DNA of 18,782 bases from Clostridiaceae bacterium (GTDB lineage: Bacteria; Bacillota; Clostridia; Oscillospirales; Acutalibacteraceae). This document shows positions 14,508 to 18,782 of the stretch, piece by piece. Below the pieces are notes generated by a model. It worked only from the letters and a program-made list of their open reading frames with translations. It had not been told where the DNA came from and ran no database searches. Positions within the stretch are counted from its first letter, which is position 1, and each line of letters begins with the position of its first letter. A program made the translations under genes and the position numbers. The stretch spans positions 1 to 18,782 of the forward strand of contig JAEDFL010000034.1 of assembly GCA_016292785.1 (NCBI GenBank). Reading direction: 5' to 3'.

Positions 14508-15073
14508 TCGCCGATCTGTATGATTTTGATAAAACCGTTTTTAACGGCGAATCGGGCAGCGAGTTCTGGCTGTTCTGCTTAAAGCGTCATCCGCGTATCA
14601 TTAAATATATACCCAAACAGCTAAAAGGTCTGCTCGGTCATTACGTTTTTCACAGCATTTCAAAGAAGAAGTCCAAGGAGCTTTTCTATTCCTATCTGCC
14701 GTCAATCGACGCAGAAAAGGAAGCCGTGCTTTTTTGGGACAAGAATATCGGCAGGATAAACAGATGGTTCAAACCCGACAAGCACGACGTCCCGACGGTA
14801 GTATGCTCAGCTTCTCCCGTATTTCAGATAAAGCCCGTCTGCGACCGTCTCGGAGTGACGCTCGTTGTCGCAACCCTGATGGATCCGAAAACAGGTTTAA
14901 TAAGCGGCGAGAACTGCAAGGGAGAAGAAAAGGTGAAAAGACTGGCTAACGAGGCGCCCGAATATGAGTATAGGGACGTATATACCGACAATCTTGTGTC
15001 AGATTGTCCTATTCTTAATCTATCAAACCGCAAAAAATACCATGTTATCGACGGCAATCTTTCCGAAATTTAG
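14504..15073 (+). CDS. HAD-superfamily phosphatase, subfamily IB (PgpC/SerB-like)
   Basis: A 189-residue HAD phosphatase. Motif I is DFDKT (nucleophile Asp7, acid/base Asp9), motif II is the Ser in VVCSASP, motif III the Lys in GEEKVKRL, and motif IV the acidic TDNLVSDCPIL. The helical cap between motifs I and II, with LKRHPRIIKYIPKQLKGLLGH, and the SASP/SDxPIL pattern resemble phosphatidylglycerophosphatase C-like and other HAD-IB enzymes; the substrate is unknown. The start ATG overlaps the GH95 stop codon (ATGA), so the two are translationally coupled. That suggests a sugar-phosphate role, but HAD genes are often placed near unrelated genes. No clear terminator follows. Confidence 0.85.
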   Translation: MIADLYDFDKTVFNGESGSEFWLFCLKRHPRIIKYIPKQLKGLLGHYVFHSISKKKSKELFYSYLPSIDAEKEAVLFWDKNIGRINRWFKPDKHDVPTVVCSASPVFQIKPVCDRLGVTLVVATLMDPKTGLISGENCKGEEKVKRLANEAPEYEYRDVYTDNLVSDCPILNLSNRKKYHVIDGNLSEI

Positions 15074-15122
15074 ACATTATTTGCTTTTTTTATTAACTTT
15101 TTGTTCTATTTTCCTACAAGCC

Positions 15123-15151
15123 TTGAAAATACAAAAAAACAGTGGTAAACT
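15123..15151 (+). promoter_or_regulatory. Promoter for the membrane-protein gene
   Basis: TTGAAA (15123-15128), 17 bases, TAAACT (15146-15151), with TGG before the -10 forming an extended -10. It lies about 30 bases before the start codon, in an AT-rich gap after the HAD gene. Confidence 0.7.
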
Positions 15152-15182
15152 AAAGTAAACATAATAGGAAAGAGGTGAATTG

Positions 15183-15923
15183 ATGATAAAAAAGGAAAAC
15201 AAAGCGCTCAAGTACGCATCTTTGATTGTCGGTATAATCACACTGATATACATATGGCTGTACGACAGGCTTCTTGAACCTAACCCTCTTTACGGTGCGA
15301 GGGCTTCGACCGCAAGCAATGTAGGCAGAGACCATTGGATTGCATTTATTATCTGGGGTATGCTCATCGCAGGTTCGATCGTTTTGAATTTGAATTATTC
15401 GCTTGAAAAGTTTAATGTCGACCGAAAATTTCCGAGGGCGGTGTCAATCGTCTCTCTTTTCGCTATGTTTGCTGTTGTAATGTGTAAGAACGAAAAGCTG
15501 AAGAGATTCACTTTGATTCTTAACTACGAGACCTATACCGCTCCGTCTTACACGAGCGACTATGCCGATCAGACTCTGGCAACTCAAACGAATCTGATTA
15601 ACTTTTTCCTGTCAAAGAAAAGCTTACATTCTGCTTTTTCTGTTCTTTTCGGTATATGCATAGCTTTGGCCGTTGTTTACTTCCTCGTTTACAAAGCTAA
15701 GACAAGCAGAAAGTTTTTTAATCTTACGATTGCATTCTTTGTTTGGATATGCTTCGCTGCGATATACCTGAAGATCAGGCTCGGCGGAACGGCAGAAATC
15801 GTTGTTCTCACGCTGACTATGATCCCGATGCTGATTGTTAATCACACGGGAATAATGAACGAACAGGATAACACCGTCAAATGCGTTGATTGTATCGAAA
15901 AAGAAGAATTAAAAAAATCATAA
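15183..15923 (+). CDS. Hypothetical membrane protein with six predicted membrane segments
   Basis: A 246-residue integral membrane protein that I do not recognise. Hydrophobic segments lie at about residues 11-27, 52-70, 86-101, 149-170, 179-197 and 205-220. The 102-148 region is a polar loop rich in Tyr/Thr/Ser (NYETYTAPSYTSDYADQ), the one large extramembrane part. The C-terminus is charged and carries a CVDC motif (residues 234-237) followed by Lys/Glu. No catalytic motif, transporter signature or lipobox is visible. ATG 15183 is preferred over TTG 15180 because AGAGGTG sits five bases before it. It has its own promoter and is followed by a strong terminator, so it looks monocistronic between the GH95 and GH78 genes. 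Its codons are more AT-rich than those of the flanking glycosidases. Confidence 0.8.
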   Translation: MIKKENKALKYASLIVGIITLIYIWLYDRLLEPNPLYGARASTASNVGRDHWIAFIIWGMLIAGSIVLNLNYSLEKFNVDRKFPRAVSIVSLFAMFAVVMCKNEKLKRFTLILNYETYTAPSYTSDYADQTLATQTNLINFFLSKKSLHSAFSVLFGICIALAVVYFLVYKAKTSRKFFNLTIAFFVWICFAAIYLKIRLGGTAEIVVLTLTMIPMLIVNHTGIMNEQDNTVKCVDCIEKEELKKS

Positions 15924-15930
15924 ATTATCC

Positions 15931-15991
15931 CGTCGAGAAAGGCTTGAATTACGGAATAAACGTTCTGTTCATCCTTTCCCGACGTTTTTTT
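15931..15991 (+). terminator. Rho-independent terminator between the membrane protein and GH78 genes
   Basis: The outer stem CGTCG-A-GAAAGG (15931-15942) pairs with CCTTTC-C-CGACG (15973-15984) with one A/C mismatch. An inner ACGGAA/TTCTGT helix (15951-15956, 15963-15968) folds in the loop. Seven T residues (15985-15991) follow directly. The GH78 ribosome-binding site CGGAGG begins at the next base, so terminator and start region abut. Confidence 0.82.
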
Positions 15992-16004
15992 CGGAGGTTT
16001 TTCA

Positions 16005-18308
16005 ATGAAATACAGTACAAATTTTATTTCGGCAACCGAAAACTATTCAACATACACCGACTTTGTTCCCGTTCCGTATCTCAGGAAAAGCTTTGAGCTT
16101 GACTTTGCTGCCGAAAAAGCGGAGATGCTCGTCTGCGGTCTCGGCTTCTATGAGTTCTGGCTAAACGGCGAGCATCTGACAAGGGGCTGTCTTGCTCCTT
16201 ACATTTCAAACCCGAACGACCTTTTGTACTACGACCGCTATGACCTTACGGACAAGCTGAAAAAAGGTAAAAACGTAATTGCCTTTGCTCTCGGAAACGG
16301 TATGCAGAACAATCTCGGCGGTGCGGTATGGGATTTTCAGCTTGCACGCTTCAGAAGCGCACCCAAGCTTGCGCTCTGCTTTGAGTGTTCGGGAGACGGA
16401 AAAAAGCTATGCTTTGAGGCAGACGAGAGCTTTAAAGTTCACGCTTCACCGACATATTTCGACGATCACCGCTGCGGCGAACGCTACGACGCAAGAAACG
16501 AGCTTGAAGGCTGGAATTTGCCCGAATTTGACGACAGCGAATGGAATAACGCAATATCAGTTGAAGCTCCGTCCGGCGAGTTCAGAGAGGGCAACCACAC
16601 CCTTATCAAAAAGATCCGTGAGCTGAAGCCCGTCAGCATCAGCAAGGGGCATATCTCCCACTATCCGAATCCGAGAGAAAATCTGCCTAAGGTAAAGCTC
16701 CCGGAGGAGGAGTATTCAAACGACGGCTATATTTATGATTTCGGAGAAAACATAAGCGGTATTGTCAGGCTGAAAATCAAGGGACGCAGAGGTCAGAAAA
16801 TTGTTATGACCTGCGGTGAAAGCTTGTTTGACGGCGGACTTGATATGTTCAATATAGGAGAATTTCAGCCTGTCGGAATGACTCAGTGTCAGGTCTATAT
16901 CTGCAAGGGTGAGGGCGAGGAAATATGGGAGCCTATGTTCTGCTATCACGGTTTCCGCTATTGCTTCGTCACGGGTATCGACGAGGATCAGGCGACCGAA
17001 GATCTTTTGACCTATGTTGTTATGCACGCCGAGCTTCACCCCGTCGGCGGCTTCACATGCTCGAACGAGCTTGTCAACAAGCTTCAGGACGCAACTGTCA
17101 GAAGCGACCTTGCAAATATTTTCTACTTCCCGACCGACTGCCCTCACCGTGAGAAAAACGGCTGGACGGGCGACGCTCATCTTTCCGCAGAGCAGTTTAT
17201 GATAAACCTTGACTGCGAAAAAACGCTTAGGGAGTGGCTTTTCAGCGTCAGAAAGGCTCAGGACGATAAGGGTGCTCTGCCCGGGATAGTTCCGACATCG
17301 GGCTGGGGTTTTGAATGGGGCAACGGTCCTGCGTGGGACGCTGTGCTTACGGAGCTTCCGTACAGGCTGTGGCAGTACAGAGGCGACAAAGAGGTGCTTT
17401 TTGAAAACGCAACGGCAATTTTCCGCTATGTTTCATACCTTTCAACTCAGCTTGACGAAAAAGGTCTTATCCATATCGGCCTCGGTGACTGGCTGCCCGT
17501 TGACAACGTTAAGCCCTGTCCTCTTGAGGTGACGGACACCCTTGTTTCAATGGGTATCTGCCAAAAGGCGGCTGATATTTTCAAGGCTTGCGATATGCCG
17601 CTTCGTGCCGAATTTGCACAGAAGCTTCACGACAATCTCCGTGAGAGCTTCCGCAGGCATCTTGTAGATGAGAATCTTATAGTTTACGGCGATCATCAGA
17701 CTACTCAGGCGGCGGCAATCTACTATGGCGTATTCAATGAAGATGAAAAGAAAAAGGCGTTTTCTCACCTGCTTGACCTTATCCAAAAAGCGGACGGAAA
17801 TATGACCGTCGGCATAATCGGAGCAAGGACAATGTTCCATGTTCTCTCCGAGTTCGGATACGAGGAGCTTGCTCTTAATATGATCGCAAAACCCGATTAT
17901 CCGTCCTTTGCAAGCTGGATAACCGAGTATGACGCAAACTCGCTCTTTGAAATAATAACTCACAATCCGCCGAACGGCTTTTCACACAATCATCACTTTT
18001 TCGGCGATATCTCGGCTTGGTTTATCAAAAACCTTGCAGGTATTGTTCCCAATCCCGATGTTACCGACGCAAACAACATTCTGATCTCCCCTGCCTTTGT
18101 CGGCTCTCTGAGCTACGCAGAGGGTTGGTATAACGCACCTGCCGGCAGGATAGACGTCAGATGGGAGCGCAATGGCGGCAAAATTGAGCTCGATGTTAAC
18201 GTCCCCGACGGGGTGAACGGCAAAATCAGACTTCGCCACGGCGCAAAATTTTCAAACGGCAACAGTGAAATCGAAATTCAAAGCGGCAAATTCACCATCA
18301 GCGAATAA
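16005..18308 (+). CDS. Glycoside hydrolase family 78, alpha-L-rhamnosidase
   Basis: An inverting enzyme that removes terminal alpha-L-rhamnose from plant glycosides or polysaccharide fragments. At 767 residues it is shorter than many GH78 proteins (about 900-1000), lacking an extra beta-sandwich. N-terminal beta domains (lectin-like FWLNGEHLTRGCLAPY, and GYIYDFGENISG at about 241-252) precede the (alpha/alpha)6 barrel. The signature DCPHREKNGWTGDAH gives Asp378 and Glu383, matching Asp567/Glu572 of Bacillus RhaB. Glu649 in SLFEII is the candidate general base, followed by the conserved SHNHHFFGDISAWF. No signal peptide, so cytoplasmic. ATG 16005 has CGGAGG seven bases upstream. It directly follows a terminator and has no clear promoter of its own. 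With RhaD it could feed rhamnose catabolism. Confidence 0.94.
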   Translation: MKYSTNFISATENYSTYTDFVPVPYLRKSFELDFAAEKAEMLVCGLGFYEFWLNGEHLTRGCLAPYISNPNDLLYYDRYDLTDKLKKGKNVIAFALGNGMQNNLGGAVWDFQLARFRSAPKLALCFECSGDGKKLCFEADESFKVHASPTYFDDHRCGERYDARNELEGWNLPEFDDSEWNNAISVEAPSGEFREGNHTLIKKIRELKPVSISKGHISHYPNPRENLPKVKLPEEEYSNDGYIYDFGENISGIVRLKIKGRRGQKIVMTCGESLFDGGLDMFNIGEFQPVGMTQCQVYICKGEGEEIWEPMFCYHGFRYCFVTGIDEDQATEDLLTYVVMHAELHPVGGFTCSNELVNKLQDATVRSDLANIFYFPTDCPHREKNGWTGDAHLSAEQFMINLDCEKTLREWLFSVRKAQDDKGALPGIVPTSGWGFEWGNGPAWDAVLTELPYRLWQYRGDKEVLFENATAIFRYVSYLSTQLDEKGLIHIGLGDWLPVDNVKPCPLEVTDTLVSMGICQKAADIFKACDMPLRAEFAQKLHDNLRESFRRHLVDENLIVYGDHQTTQAAAIYYGVFNEDEKKKAFSHLLDLIQKADGNMTVGIIGARTMFHVLSEFGYEELALNMIAKPDYPSFASWITEYDANSLFEIITHNPPNGFSHNHHFFGDISAWFIKNLAGIVPNPDVTDANNILISPAFVGSLSYAEGWYNAPAGRIDVRWERNGGKIELDVNVPDGVNGKIRLRHGAKFSNGNSEIEIQSGKFTISE

Positions 18309-18366
18309 AGCGGATTATTGTTTTTCACAGCCATGCATAGTTTCATCAAATTATATATTTTTATTG

Positions 18367-18401
18367 TCTAAAGTCTAATGTCTAAGGTCTACCGTCTAAT
18401 T
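18367..18401 (+). repeat. 7-bp tandem repeat, five copies (TCTAANG type)
   Basis: Five consecutive heptamers: TCTAAAG, TCTAATG, TCTAAGG, TCTACCG, TCTAATT. A partial inverted copy follows at 18449-18463 (TTAGATTTTAGACCG), and AAGGTCTACC (18384-18393) recurs exactly at 18675-18684, beyond the palindromic element. The block is non-coding and lies about 60 bases after the GH78 stop. Confidence 0.75.
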
Positions 18402-18492
18402 TGGGGAAGGTGCCGAGGAACGAGGCGGATGAGGTGCAAAAGTAGAAGTTAGATTTTAGACCGTATCATTTTAAGTTTTGAAGTAACTTTTC

Positions 18493-18638
18493 GGCTCCCT
18501 TGTGTAAAGGGAGCTGGCACGACCGCAGGTCGTGGCTGAGGGATTGAAAAAACTTATGTCTTCTTTAAAACGTTTTAGTCTGATTTTATCCCCTCCGTCG
18601 CATAACTGCGCCACCTCCCCTTGCAACAAGGGGAGGCT
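18493..18638. repeat. MITE-like palindromic intergenic element
   Basis: A unit of about 146 bases with mirrored double-hairpin ends around an AT-rich centre. Left end: GCTCCCTT/AAGGGAGC (18494-18514), then CACGACC/GGTCGTG (18518-18534), then GGCTGAGGGA. Right end, inverted: CCCTCCGTCG, a CGCA/TGCG hairpin (18599-18610), then CCTCCCCTTG/CAAGGGGAGG (18614-18636). The reverse complement of the right end lines up with the left end (stem, TGGC, small hairpin, GAGGG). I recall similar GGCTCCCTT...GGGAGCTGGC...GGCTGAGGG repeats as very common between genes in gut Clostridia. No transposase is present, so any movement would need help in trans. Confidence 0.72.
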
Positions 18639-18736
18639 ACAAAGGTTTCTGCAAGCTATAAAGTTTCCACGTTTAAGGTCTACCCTCCTCTTCGTTTTCC
18701 TTGAACAAGAGTATTTTTATTTGACATAAAAGTTAA

Positions 18737-18780
18737 AACTGCAAGCTCACCCTTTGCGGATTTGCTTGCAGTTATTTTTA
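18737..18780. terminator. Terminator-like hairpin at the right edge
   Basis: A perfect 10-bp stem AACTGCAAGC (18737-18746) / GCTTGCAGTT (18764-18773) with a 17-base loop. On the plus strand ATTTTTATT follows; on the minus strand TTTAACTTTTA follows. It could end GH78 transcription or that of a convergent gene beyond the window. The GH78 gene is more than 400 bases away, so a minus-strand neighbour is equally likely. Confidence 0.65.
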
Positions 18781-18782
18781 TT

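Noticed and set aside
18716..18725. TTGACA near 18720 as a promoter reading out of the window
   Set aside because: No -10 sequence is found at a suitable distance; the bases that follow form a terminator hairpin.
18532..18729. Open reading frame of 65 codons on the plus strand at the right edge
   Set aside because: It starts inside the palindromic element with a GTG, has no Shine-Dalgarno, and its sequence is explained by the repeat; it is typical of spurious ORFs made by this kind of repeat.

Overview
The window looks like chromosomal DNA of an anaerobic gut-type Firmicute, class Clostridia, most likely Oscillospiraceae/Ruminococcaceae. The evidence is indirect: an IspH-ribosomal protein S1 fusion gene, the gene order flavoprotein-cmk-plsC-ispH/S1, a DUF4364 gene, a T-box leader, strong GGAGG ribosome-binding sites and a GC-rich palindromic intergenic repeat of a type I recall from such genomes. 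The exact taxon cannot be read from the window.

Layout. Positions 1-12066 are almost entirely minus-strand. From the left: the 5' end of a small Cys-rich gene leaving the window; a branched-chain aminotransferase (ilvE) and a MtnU/YafV-type omega-amidase behind a complete T-box leader (promoter, stem I with a probable CUC leucine specifier, antiterminator, terminator). A broken reading frame lies between the leader and the omega-amidase. Next is a unit running PHP-type histidinol-phosphatase, DUF4364 protein, AraB-type ribulokinase, RhaD aldolase. Then a hypoxanthine-DNA glycosylase. Then a housekeeping unit: BaiN/HI0933-like flavoprotein, cytidylate kinase, PlsC acyltransferase, IspH-S1 fusion. 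From 12143 onward everything reads on the plus strand: a GH95 alpha-L-fucosidase overlapping a HAD-IB phosphatase, an unknown six-segment membrane protein, and a GH78 alpha-L-rhamnosidase. The last 470 bases are non-coding, with a 7-bp tandem repeat, a MITE-like palindromic element and a terminator.

How the genes fit together. Two themes recur. One is 6-deoxyhexose/pentose use: GH95 and GH78 both lack signal peptides and probably act on imported oligosaccharides or glycosides in the cytoplasm, while RhaD and the AraB-type kinase would handle released sugar. No isomerase, transporter or sugar regulator is in the window, so the pathway is incomplete here. The other is leucine-responsive amino-acid metabolism, where the T-box would raise transcription of the aminotransferase/omega-amidase pair when charged tRNA-Leu falls.

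No new multi-gene defence or mobile system is evident. The observations most worth a second look are: an intact Shine-Dalgarno and ATG inside the IspH-S1 fusion exactly at the domain boundary; the decayed, formerly translationally coupled ORF behind the leucine T-box; the unusual AraB+RhaD pairing; and a very AT-rich island inside ispH.
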